Assembly (NCBI GenBank): GCA_903851195.1
Contig: CAINNJ010000049.1
Coordinates: 1 to 64,000 of the forward strand
Length of the DNA stretch: 64,000 nucleotides
Direction: 5' to 3'
Source: an uncultured Acidobacteriia bacterium
Lineage (GTDB): Bacteria > Acidobacteriota > Terriglobia > Bryobacterales > Bryobacteraceae
Shown: positions 26,297-34,237 of the stretch, in pieces
How the letters are laid out: every line of letters starts with the position of its first letter
How positions within the stretch are numbered: position 1 is the first letter of the stretch
Translations under genes and position numbers: made by a program
The notes under the pieces: model-generated
What the model was told of the DNA's origin: nothing
The model's database searches: none
What the model saw: the letters and a program-made list of their open reading frames with translations, nothing else

Positions 26297-27466
26297 ATGA
26301 TGTGTTCCATGTTCGATAAGAAGCTGCGTGTACCGCTGCCGTTCGCGTGCGTCCTGCTCATGGCGGGCGGCGCGCTGCCGGTTCCGGCCCAGAAAACCTA
26401 CTTCCCCGCCCCCGGCAAATGGCAGCAGAAAGCGCCCGACGAGTTGGGCTTCGACGCCGCCAAACTGAGCGAAGCCGTGGCGTTCGCGCAGTCGCACGGC
26501 AGCGCCTGGGACTTCGAAAAAGATCAGGTGCGCACCTTCGGCACGCCGCTCGGCCCGTTGCCGAAACAGCGCGCCGCCACCAACGGCATCATCCTGCGGC
26601 ACGCCTACGTCGCGGCGACTTTCGGCGATATTAAAACCAACGACCCCGTCTACAGCGCCGCGAAGAGCTTTCTGTCCACCGTCTGCGGCATCGCGGTGGA
26701 GCGCGGTCTGATTAAAGACGTGAACGATCCGGTCGCGAATTCTATCCATGACGGCGGCTATGACTCCCCGCACAACGCGAAAATCACCTGGAAGAACCAC
26801 CTGCAGCAGGAGAGCGAGTGGGAAGGCAGCATGTGGGGGAAGAACGCGAATTTCATCGGCGCCGAGCAGTTCGGCCGCGGCGAGCGGAAGCCGCGCGAGA
26901 TTCAGGATCCCGGCACGTTCTACGAGTACAACGACGTGCGGATCAACCGGTTTTCGCTCTCCCTGCTGCGGCTGTTCGGGCGCGGAATTCCGGATGTCCT
27001 GAAGACGGAAATCATGGATCCCATCGGCGCTTCGCACGAGTGGAAGTGGGTGCCCTACGGCAACTCCACGGTGGAGATCGACGGCAAGCAGATTGGTTCC
27101 GTCAGCGGCGGCACGCGCTGGGGCGGGGGGCTCTGGATCAACTCGGAAGACATGGCGCGCTTCGGCCTGCTGATTCTGAACAAGGGCAAGTGGGACGGCA
27201 AACAGATCGTGTCGGAAAAGTGGCTGGAGCAGGCGGTGCAGCCGAGCGCGCATGGCCCGGATTACGGCTATCTCTGGTGGCTGAATACGAAGAAGAAGCA
27301 GTGGCCGAGCGCGCCGGCAAGCAGTTTCGCGGCGGTCGGCAACGGCGGCAACATTATCTGGATCGACCCGGAACACGACATCGTGGTGGTCTGGCACTGG
27401 CACGAAAATTCCGCCGTGGACGGGATGCTGCAGCGCGTGGTGGCCGCGGTGAAGGCGGGTTCGTAA
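26297..27466 (+). CDS. Exported class-C beta-lactamase-fold serine hydrolase
   Basis: 389 residues, signal peptide included (LPFACVLLMAGGALPVPAQ). The SxxK nucleophile is in VYSAAKSFLSTVCG. The second motif is the YND variant in TFYEYNDVRINRFSLSLL, as in 6-aminohexanoate-dimer-hydrolase-like members. The third strand motif is not a clear KTG. SGGTRWGGGLWINSEDMARFGLLILNKGKW is the typical C-terminal core. This group contains esterases, amidases and peptidases, and true beta-lactamase activity is unlikely. GGAAGG precedes the ATG pair at 26297/26300, the latter at better spacing. Confidence 0.86.
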   Translation: MMCSMFDKKLRVPLPFACVLLMAGGALPVPAQKTYFPAPGKWQQKAPDELGFDAAKLSEAVAFAQSHGSAWDFEKDQVRTFGTPLGPLPKQRAATNGIILRHAYVAATFGDIKTNDPVYSAAKSFLSTVCGIAVERGLIKDVNDPVANSIHDGGYDSPHNAKITWKNHLQQESEWEGSMWGKNANFIGAEQFGRGERKPREIQDPGTFYEYNDVRINRFSLSLLRLFGRGIPDVLKTEIMDPIGASHEWKWVPYGNSTVEIDGKQIGSVSGGTRWGGGLWINSEDMARFGLLILNKGKWDGKQIVSEKWLEQAVQPSAHGPDYGYLWWLNTKKKQWPSAPASSFAAVGNGGNIIWIDPEHDIVVVWHWHENSAVDGMLQRVVAAVKAGS

Positions 27467-27475
27467 GCGGCGCTG

Positions 27476-27862
27476 TTAGCCGATCCCCCGGCTGGAAACG
27501 GAGACCGAGTTCCCGGCCGGATCTTTGATGTTCGCAAATTCGATGTTCGCGAATTCCAGGCCCGGGCCGTGATCTACACGGTGCACCGGGCCGAACGGCA
27601 GTCCCTTGCGGGCGGCTTCTTCCGTGAACGCGCGCACGTCTTTCACGCCGAAGACGAGTTTCATGGCGGCGCCGCTTTTTTGCGATTTGGCTGCCTGATG
27701 GAGCGCCACCAGACAGCCACCGGAAAGGCTCCGCAACTCCAGCCAGCCGCGCCCTTCCGATTCGATCCGCTCCATCCCGAAGAGCGTTTCGTAGAAGAGC
27801 GCGACCTTTTCAATATCCCGGACGTACAGAATGACGCGGCTGATCGCAGGCGTTATCGACAT
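27476..27862 (-). CDS. VOC (glyoxalase/bleomycin-resistance) superfamily protein
   Basis: 128 residues in the two-module betaalphabetabetabeta pattern: ISRVILYVRDIEKVALFYETLFGMERI at the start of module 1, then LVFGVKDVRAFTEEAARKGLPFGP and DPAGNSVSVSSRG in module 2. The usual metal ligands are only partly present (no His at the first strand), so it may be a binding protein rather than a lyase. The last module contains an EFANI-EFANI duplication caused by a 15-bp tandem repeat at 27527-27556. It is four bases upstream of the M28 peptidase stop and on the same strand as that gene, hence probably a read-through partner. Confidence 0.85.
   Translation of the reverse strand: MSITPAISRVILYVRDIEKVALFYETLFGMERIESEGRGWLELRSLSGGCLVALHQAAKSQKSGAAMKLVFGVKDVRAFTEEAARKGLPFGPVHRVDHGPGLEFANIEFANIKDPAGNSVSVSSRGIG
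27527..27556. repeat. 15-bp tandem duplication inside the VOC gene
   Basis: GATGTTCGC(A/G)AATTC occurs twice head to tail (27527-27541 and 27542-27556) with one mismatch. It is in frame and duplicates the residues EFANI at the start of the last beta-strand. Confidence 0.9.
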
Positions 27863-27866
27863 GCGA

Positions 27867-29525
27867 TCAGAACGCCGGAATGGCGACCGGGGCGGGCATC
27901 TTGTCTTTCGCGAAGCGCGGAATCATTTCGTCCCGCGTTGCCACGTGCCACACCGAGGCCGCCAGAATCGCCGCGGCTTTCTTCACATCGTCCGGGATGA
28001 TCCGTTCGTACGTGTCGAGGTTGGTGTGATGCGTCATGGTGCCGTATTCAATCGGATCCTGCGACATACCGATGCCCGGCAGTCCGGCGTTGTTGAAGGA
28101 TGTGCTGTCGGTGCCGCCCACCGCGCGGCTGTTGCTCGCGCTGGCGCCATAGATGCCCCATTCGGAGAACTGCGCCAGTACCGGACGCAGTACAGCCGCC
28201 GCTTCCGGAGGACCGAACACGCCCGCGCCGCGCAGACGGCCAGTGCCCGAATCGACGTTGAAATAGCCATCGAGCTTGAACCACTCGGGCTTTGGCGCTT
28301 CGGCGGTGCCGAAGTGCTCCTTCACGTAAGCCAGTGAGCCCAGCAGGCCCTCTTCTTCACCGGACCAGAGAGCCACGCGAATCGTCCGGCGCGGCTTCAG
28401 GCCGGCGTTCTGAATCAACCGAGCGGCCTCCATCATGATGGAGCAGCCGATCGCGTTGTCGGTGGCTCCGGTGCCGGAATGCCAGGAGTCCAGATGGCCA
28501 CCGAGCATCACCACTTCATCGGCCTTATCCGAACCGGGGATCTCCGCCACCACGTTGTAACTCGTCTTGCCTTCGGGATAGATTTTATTCGTGATCTCGA
28601 ACTGCATCTTCACGTCTTCACCATCGGCGAGCAGACGCTCCACGCGGCCGTAATCGTCGTTCCGCAGGATCACGGTGGGCACGGCCGTCGCGATATCGTA
28701 ACCGCGATGCTGCACGGCCACGATCACGCCCTCGCCGCGCGCGGCATCGTTAACCTTCACCAGAGCGCCGCCCGCCACCAGCATGGCGTCGATCTGCGCT
28801 GTGACCTCGTTCGGCGTGTAACGCTCGGGATCGGGTTTCGCCGCCGGACCGCGACCGAAACCGCCGCGTCCGCCGTTGGGATTCGCCGGGTCATACATAG
28901 CCTTCACCTGGTCGTCGGGTCGCCGCTTGGACGGCGCATCGAAGTTGACCGGGATCACCGCGGCTTTACCCACCAGCACCACCTTGCCCCGCACCTTGTC
29001 TTTGTTCGCGGCAATCCACTGCGTCAGTTCGGTCTTCAGCGGACCGAGCGGCGCGGGCGCGCCACGTCCACCGCCGAACGCCGCCGCTGCGGCCGCGGCA
29101 GCCGGATCGACGGGCGGCACCGGACCCTGCGGCGGCACCAGCTGAATCGCGGAGGCCATGACTTTGCCGTTCGTGGAAGGCGTCCACGCCAGCACTTCGA
29201 ATTTGACGTTCTCTTTGACCGGCGCGACGATGTGGGCCGTCGCATACTCGTTCAGCCAGCCCGGATGTCCGAACTCCCAGGGCTCCAGATGCGCGTTTTT
29301 GAAACCCCACTGCGTCAGTTGCGTGACCGCCCACTTCGCCGCCAGTTCGTGGTTCGGCGTGCCCGTGACGCGCGGACCGTAGCGGTCGGTCAGCACATGC
29401 AGCGTGTGCATGATCTGCGAATGCTCCAGTTCCTCGCTCCGCATTTTCGCGGAATTCACGTCGTCAACTTTTTCCTGGGCGGTCAGGACGAGCGCCGCGC
29501 CCAGCACGAGTGTCAACTTCTTCAT
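27867..29525 (-). CDS. Exported M28-family zinc metallopeptidase
   Basis: 552 residues from ATG 29525, with signal peptide MKKLTLVLGAALVLTAQ. A protease-associated-like insert with Pro/Ala/Gly-rich loops is followed by the M28 catalytic core. This carries VVMLGGHLDSWHSGTGATDNAIG (His and Asp metal ligands, bridging Asp), RVALWSGEEEGLLGS (Glu pair), GYFNVDSGTGR (Asp) and MTHHTNLDTYERI (His). It resembles carboxypeptidase Q-type aminopeptidases and should process peptides in the periplasm. A TATTCT hexamer lies nine bases before the ATG. The VOC gene follows directly downstream. Confidence 0.92.
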   Translation of the reverse strand: MKKLTLVLGAALVLTAQEKVDDVNSAKMRSEELEHSQIMHTLHVLTDRYGPRVTGTPNHELAAKWAVTQLTQWGFKNAHLEPWEFGHPGWLNEYATAHIVAPVKENVKFEVLAWTPSTNGKVMASAIQLVPPQGPVPPVDPAAAAAAAAFGGGRGAPAPLGPLKTELTQWIAANKDKVRGKVVLVGKAAVIPVNFDAPSKRRPDDQVKAMYDPANPNGGRGGFGRGPAAKPDPERYTPNEVTAQIDAMLVAGGALVKVNDAARGEGVIVAVQHRGYDIATAVPTVILRNDDYGRVERLLADGEDVKMQFEITNKIYPEGKTSYNVVAEIPGSDKADEVVMLGGHLDSWHSGTGATDNAIGCSIMMEAARLIQNAGLKPRRTIRVALWSGEEEGLLGSLAYVKEHFGTAEAPKPEWFKLDGYFNVDSGTGRLRGAGVFGPPEAAAVLRPVLAQFSEWGIYGASASNSRAVGGTDSTSFNNAGLPGIGMSQDPIEYGTMTHHTNLDTYERIIPDDVKKAAAILAASVWHVATRDEMIPRFAKDKMPAPVAIPAF

Positions 29526-29534
29526 GATCGAATT

Positions 29535-29540
29535 AGAATA
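29535..29540 (-). promoter_or_regulatory. TANNNT (-10-like) hexamer, leaderless start candidate
   Basis: TATTCT on the minus strand lies 9 nt before ATG 29525. Confidence 0.3.
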
Positions 29541-29675
29541 ACCCGATCCGGGCGGCTGAAACCACAAGGCCCAAAAAATGCCGGTAAGTCAGTAGAATCT
29601 GACCAGCGGCTAAGCCGATAAATATCAGAACTGTCATCTGTTCTGTCTATTGAGAGCATAAAAGGCAGCCCTGGC

Positions 29676-29705
29676 TTGACACGACGTCTCTGCCTCGGCT
29701 AACCT
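29676..29705 (+). promoter_or_regulatory. Possible promoter of the receptor operon
   Basis: A perfect -35 TTGACA (29676-29681) is followed after 18 bases by TAACCT (29700-29705), a weak -10. It is 105 bases upstream of the receptor start; the rest of the 29526-29809 intergenic region shows nothing else clear. Confidence 0.35.
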
Positions 29706-29809
29706 TCGATCTACCCTGTAAACCGGCAATCGCTCCGCTGCGGCTCCCGGTGGATTCCCACGTAGTTTTCCCTTCGTTCTTATCAAATTCCGATTCTCTG
29801 GAGGCATCT

Positions 29810-32800
29810 ATGTGGAAAATACCGGCCCTTGTGGCCCTTCTCGCGTCGGGCGGGTTCGCCCAAACGTTTCGCGGCGATATCGCCGGCACGGTCACCGATC
29901 CCAGCGGCGCGGCGCTGGTCAACGCGATTATCAAGCTCGAAAATCCCGCCACCGGCTTCAGCCGCGCTCTTCCCACGGGCGCCAACGGAAACTTCCTGTT
30001 CGCCGAACTGCCGACCGGCATTTACCGGATCGCGGCATCGATGCCGGGTTTCGAAGTCAAAGAAATCGGCCGCATTGAAGTCTCCGTCGCCAAGACGACA
30101 AACATTCCGATCCAGTTAGGCGTGGCCCAGCAGCAATCGGTTGTGGAAGTCTCGGCCTCCGCGGTGTCTCTCGAGACCACGTCCACATCACTGGTTGCGG
30201 TGGTGGATGAGAAAGCCGTGCACGACCTGCCGATGAACGGCCGCGACTTCAAACAGATGGTGAAACTCGCCCCCGGCGTCACGCCGTCCGGCACTTCAGT
30301 AAATGGGATGCGCACCAACGGCGCGAACTACCAGATCGATGGCGCGGATAACAACGACGCCTACTCCAACGCCGTCGCGGTCAATCAGGGCGGTGTTTCC
30401 GGTATCGCCGGCGCCCTGGTTCCGGTGGAAGCGATCGAGCAGTTCTCGGTTTCCACGAACGCCAGCGCCGACACCGGCCGCAACGGCGGCGCGTCCGTTC
30501 AGATGGTCATCAAGTCCGGCACCAACAGCCTGCATGGCGATCTCTTTTTTTTCGATCGCAACGAAGCGCTGGCCTCGCCCTCCCCGGTGCAGCCTTCCAC
30601 CAGCCCGAAGCAGGAGATCCGCAATAACCAGTTCGGGTTCGCCACGGGCGGTCCGATTCTGAAGAACAGGACCTTCTTCTTCCTCACCGGCGAAGTGCAG
30701 TTGGCGGTCGCCGGCCTCTCCGTTCTCGATACCTCTCCTTCCGCCGCCTGGGTCGCTTCGGCGCAGAACGTACTGCAGAAGTACGGCGTGCCGGTCAGTC
30801 AGGTGTCGCTGAACCTGCTCAGTATGTTTCCGGCCAACAGCCGCACCGGTCCGGCCACCGCCAATAACTATCTGGCGAACTCACTCAACACTTACAACAG
30901 CTACAACGGCATCGTGAAGATCGATCACCGCTTCAACGACAAGCATTCCGTGGCCGTGCGTTATCTGGGCGGCACCGGCACACAGGTCGCGGACGTCGGC
31001 TCGCACTTCAAAGACTACTTCCAGGCCGCGCCCATGCACGTCCATAATTACTCCGTGGTGGAGAATTCGATTCTCTCGCCGAAGATGGTCAATCAGGTGA
31101 CTCTGGGCGTCAACTACTTCCTGCAGACCTTCGGCGATTACAACACCAGCTTCAACCCGGGCGCTCTTGGCCTGAACACCGGCGTTACGGACCCGCACTA
31201 TTCCGGCGCTCCGGCGCTGCGCATCAGCGGCTTCGATGTCACCGGTTCCACGCCGCCGCTGGGCCGCATCGACACCACGGGTCACATCACCGACAACCTT
31301 TCCTGGACGCTCGGCCGGCATCAGATCAAGCTGGGCGGCGAGTTCCGCCGCGCCGTGGTGGATGTCGCGTACTTCAGCAACTCCCGCGGCACGTTCACGT
31401 TCGATGGCACCCGCGGACCCTGGGCCACCGATTCCACCGTGTCCGGCACCTTGCGCGCCATGGCCGATTACCTGGCCGGCGAACCGAGCAATTCCAACGG
31501 CGCGACCATTATTCGCGGCACACCGCAGCGCGTCTATCACGTGAACTCCGGCGACGGCTGGGCGCACGACACGTTTGAAATGAGCCCCACGCTGACGCTG
31601 AACTACGGCGTCCGCTATACCTTCCAGGGAGCGCCCCACACCGTGGAAGCGCCCATCTACAATTTCCAGCCCTCCACCGGCTTCACCACGGCGCCGCTCT
31701 ACACGCCGAACAAACTGAACCTGGCGCCCCGCTTCGGCTTTGCATGGAGCCCCAAACGCAGCAGCAAGTGGGTGGTTCGCGGCAGTTACGGCATCTTCTA
31801 CGATGTGCCCAGCGTGAGTGAGTTCACCGCGGGCGGCGGCACGGGCAACGGCGGCGCATCCGGCGCGGCCTACAATCCCGCGGGGGACAATCCGGTCTTC
31901 ACGCTGAGCGCGAAGAACGTCGTGTTCGCTCCCGGCGTGCCGGTCTTCGGCTCCGCCGCGGCGACACCACCGTTCGGCGCTTACTCGGTCAATCCCAACT
32001 TCACGATGCCGCACATCCAGAACTACAACCTCAATGTGCAGCGTCAGGTGACCAGCTCTACTCTTGTGCAGGCCGGTTACGTGGGCAGTCAGGGCCGCAA
32101 GCTCGCGGCGGTGCTCGATATGAACCAGCTGGTGAACGGCGTGCGTCCGCTGGCCGCGCAGTATCCGAACCTCACCGCCATCAATCAGCTCAATTCCATC
32201 GCGGATTCCAACTACAACTCACTGCAGGTCACCGTGCGGCAGCAGGTCTGGAAGGGTCTGACCGCCAACGTAAATTACACCTACAGCCACGCGCTCGACG
32301 ACGCTTCGTCCGTCGGCACGCCGACCAACAGCTACAACCTGAAGAACGACTACGGTTCCAGCACCTTCGACACGCGCCAGATTCTCACCAGCTTCCTGAG
32401 TTATGACGTGCCGCGCTGGACGAACCACCTCTCCCGCCTGACCAACGGCTGGCAGGTCAACTCGCTGCTGACCTTCACGAGCGGTTCCCCCATCAACCTG
32501 ACCGCAGGCACCAACGTCAGCGGCACCAGCGAAGGCAAAGACCGCGTGGATCTGGTGGGCGACCCCTACTCGAACATCCCGGTGCTCTCCAACACGCTGG
32601 CGCGGCAGTACTTTAACCCGGCCGCCTTCGCGAAACCGGCAGCCGGCACCTTCGGTAACCTGGGGCGCGATGTGCTCTACGGACCGGGCTTCGGCGCCGT
32701 CGATTTCTCCGCGTTCAAGAAGATTCCGATTACCGAGAGAATCGCCATGCAATTCCGCGTGGAAATCTTCAACCTGACGAATCGCATCAACTGGGCCAAC

Positions 32801-32926
32801 CCGACTACCACGCTGACCAGCGCCACCTTCGGGCAACTCACGCAGACCAAGAACGGCACTTCGGCGCCGGGCCTTGGCTTCGGCGAACCGCGCAACATCC
32901 AACTGGCTCTGAAACTGAGCTTTTAA
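29810..32926 (+). CDS. Oar-like TonB-dependent receptor (3), first gene of a three-gene operon
   Basis: 1038 residues, shorter than the other two receptors. Signal peptide MWKIPALVALLASGGFAQ, carboxypeptidase-regulatory domain (FRGDIAGTVTDPSGAALVNAIIKLENPATG...GNFLFAELPTGIYRIAA), a plug with DLPMNGRDFKQMVKLAPGVTPSG and YQIDGADNNDAY, and a barrel ending NIQLALKLSF. The start ATG 29810 has GGAGG (29800-29804) at good spacing, unlike many genes here, which argues for a real leader. The next two genes follow after 12 and 18 bases, so its ligand may be a substrate of the exported amidase-like and propeller proteins. Confidence 0.92.
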   Translation: MWKIPALVALLASGGFAQTFRGDIAGTVTDPSGAALVNAIIKLENPATGFSRALPTGANGNFLFAELPTGIYRIAASMPGFEVKEIGRIEVSVAKTTNIPIQLGVAQQQSVVEVSASAVSLETTSTSLVAVVDEKAVHDLPMNGRDFKQMVKLAPGVTPSGTSVNGMRTNGANYQIDGADNNDAYSNAVAVNQGGVSGIAGALVPVEAIEQFSVSTNASADTGRNGGASVQMVIKSGTNSLHGDLFFFDRNEALASPSPVQPSTSPKQEIRNNQFGFATGGPILKNRTFFFLTGEVQLAVAGLSVLDTSPSAAWVASAQNVLQKYGVPVSQVSLNLLSMFPANSRTGPATANNYLANSLNTYNSYNGIVKIDHRFNDKHSVAVRYLGGTGTQVADVGSHFKDYFQAAPMHVHNYSVVENSILSPKMVNQVTLGVNYFLQTFGDYNTSFNPGALGLNTGVTDPHYSGAPALRISGFDVTGSTPPLGRIDTTGHITDNLSWTLGRHQIKLGGEFRRAVVDVAYFSNSRGTFTFDGTRGPWATDSTVSGTLRAMADYLAGEPSNSNGATIIRGTPQRVYHVNSGDGWAHDTFEMSPTLTLNYGVRYTFQGAPHTVEAPIYNFQPSTGFTTAPLYTPNKLNLAPRFGFAWSPKRSSKWVVRGSYGIFYDVPSVSEFTAGGGTGNGGASGAAYNPAGDNPVFTLSAKNVVFAPGVPVFGSAAATPPFGAYSVNPNFTMPHIQNYNLNVQRQVTSSTLVQAGYVGSQGRKLAAVLDMNQLVNGVRPLAAQYPNLTAINQLNSIADSNYNSLQVTVRQQVWKGLTANVNYTYSHALDDASSVGTPTNSYNLKNDYGSSTFDTRQILTSFLSYDVPRWTNHLSRLTNGWQVNSLLTFTSGSPINLTAGTNVSGTSEGKDRVDLVGDPYSNIPVLSNTLARQYFNPAAFAKPAAGTFGNLGRDVLYGPGFGAVDFSAFKKIPITERIAMQFRVEIFNLTNRINWANPTTTLTSATFGQLTQTKNGTSAPGLGFGEPRNIQLALKLSF

Positions 32927-32938
32927 TATAGGACAGCC

Positions 32939-34219
32939 GTGAAAACCTGCCTCCCTCTGCTCTGCCTGCTGCTCGCCCCGGCGCTCTGCCGGGGCGCGGA
33001 TCTCAACGGCGACTGGATCGCCGAAATCAATGGCCCCGGCGATCCGCAGTACGCCCGCGTCTCGCTCCAGGTGTCGGCCGGGAAAGTCTCCGGCAGTTGG
33101 GGAGGCGCGAAGGTCGAGGGCACGGCGGAGGGGGATCAGGTCACGCTCTCCGTGCTGCGCGGGAGTCTGGAAGGCAAAGCGGTAAGCGACACCTGGACCG
33201 GCCAGGGGACACTCGCCGGTGGACGCGGACGCGGCGGCGGTGGGACCACGCTGCAGAACGTCATGTGGAAACTCACGCGCGCTTCGCACCCTCCCGCCGG
33301 TGGTCCGCGCACTGTCGATTTCGACCCGAAAGGCTTCTCCGGCTACTACTCCGCCGCCATCCCCCCGGTTCTCCACGTATTCGCGGGCGACACCATCCGC
33401 ACGCGCACGTACGATGCCGGCGGCAAAGATCACGACGTTCGTTCACCGGGCGCCAACCCGGAAACCGGTCCCTTTTATATTGAAGGCGCTCTGCCCGGCG
33501 ATACGCTCGTCGTCAAACTGAACAAGGTCCGCGTGAATCGCGACACGGCGCGTCAGGGAAATCGCATCAACGGCCGTACCGTGACGCCGCAGTTCGTCGC
33601 GGCTGCCAAATATGCGGACGCCTTCGACAGCGAGTGGAAACTCGATCTCGCCAAAGGCACGGCCATGCTCGCTCACCCCACCGAGCGTATGAAGAATTTC
33701 ACGGTGCCGATTCTCCCCATGATCGGCTGCCTTGCCACCGCACCCGCGGGAAATCTTTCGTACCGGGCCACCGACCTCGGCCCCTACGGCGGCAACATGG
33801 ATTACAACCAGATGGGCGAGGGCGCCACGCTCTACCTGCCGGTGTTTCAGCCCGGCGCGCTCTTCTTCCTGGGGGACGGCCACGCGGCCATGGGCGATGG
33901 CGAACTCACGGGCAGCGCGCTTGAAACCTCGCTCGACGTGGAATTCACCGTGACTGTCCAGCCCGGTTTCGCCACCGCCAATCCGCGTCTCGAAAACGCC
34001 GGCTATCTGATGTCGATGGGCATCGCCGGTTCCGTCGCGGATTCCATTCAGCTTGCCACCGCGCAACTCGCGACCTGGCTCAAGACAGACTATAAACTGG
34101 ACGACAACGAAGTGGCTGTTTTGTTGGGCGCAGTTCTGAAATACGACATTACCGAGATGGTGGATTCCCAGTTCAACGTGGTCGCGAAAGTTCCGAAAAG
34201 CGCCCTTGCCGGGTTTTGA
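32939..34219 (+). CDS. Exported acetamidase/formamidase-family protein
   Basis: 426 residues. A signal peptide (MKTCLPLLCLLLAPALCRG) and a ~90-residue beta-rich extra domain precede an FmdA/AmdA-type domain. This domain runs from AGDTIRTRTYDAGGKDH through PGANPETGPFYIEGALPGDTLVVKLNKVRVN and IGCLATAP to GPYGGNMDYNQMGEGATLYLPVFQPGALFFLGDGHAAMGDGELTGSALETS. Family members hydrolyse short amides to ammonia and carboxylate; an exported form is common in Acidobacteriota, substrate unknown. GTG start at 32939, 12 bases after the receptor stop, preceded by AGGACA. Followed after 18 bases by the propeller gene, so one operon. Confidence 0.88.
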   Translation: MKTCLPLLCLLLAPALCRGADLNGDWIAEINGPGDPQYARVSLQVSAGKVSGSWGGAKVEGTAEGDQVTLSVLRGSLEGKAVSDTWTGQGTLAGGRGRGGGGTTLQNVMWKLTRASHPPAGGPRTVDFDPKGFSGYYSAAIPPVLHVFAGDTIRTRTYDAGGKDHDVRSPGANPETGPFYIEGALPGDTLVVKLNKVRVNRDTARQGNRINGRTVTPQFVAAAKYADAFDSEWKLDLAKGTAMLAHPTERMKNFTVPILPMIGCLATAPAGNLSYRATDLGPYGGNMDYNQMGEGATLYLPVFQPGALFFLGDGHAAMGDGELTGSALETSLDVEFTVTVQPGFATANPRLENAGYLMSMGIAGSVADSIQLATAQLATWLKTDYKLDDNEVAVLLGAVLKYDITEMVDSQFNVVAKVPKSALAGF

Positions 34220-34237
34220 ACTCTCGGAGGAGCATAC

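Noticed and set aside
26297-27466. True class-C beta-lactamase resistance gene
   Set aside because: It has SxxK and YND but no clear KTG, and its layout matches general esterase/amidase-type relatives.
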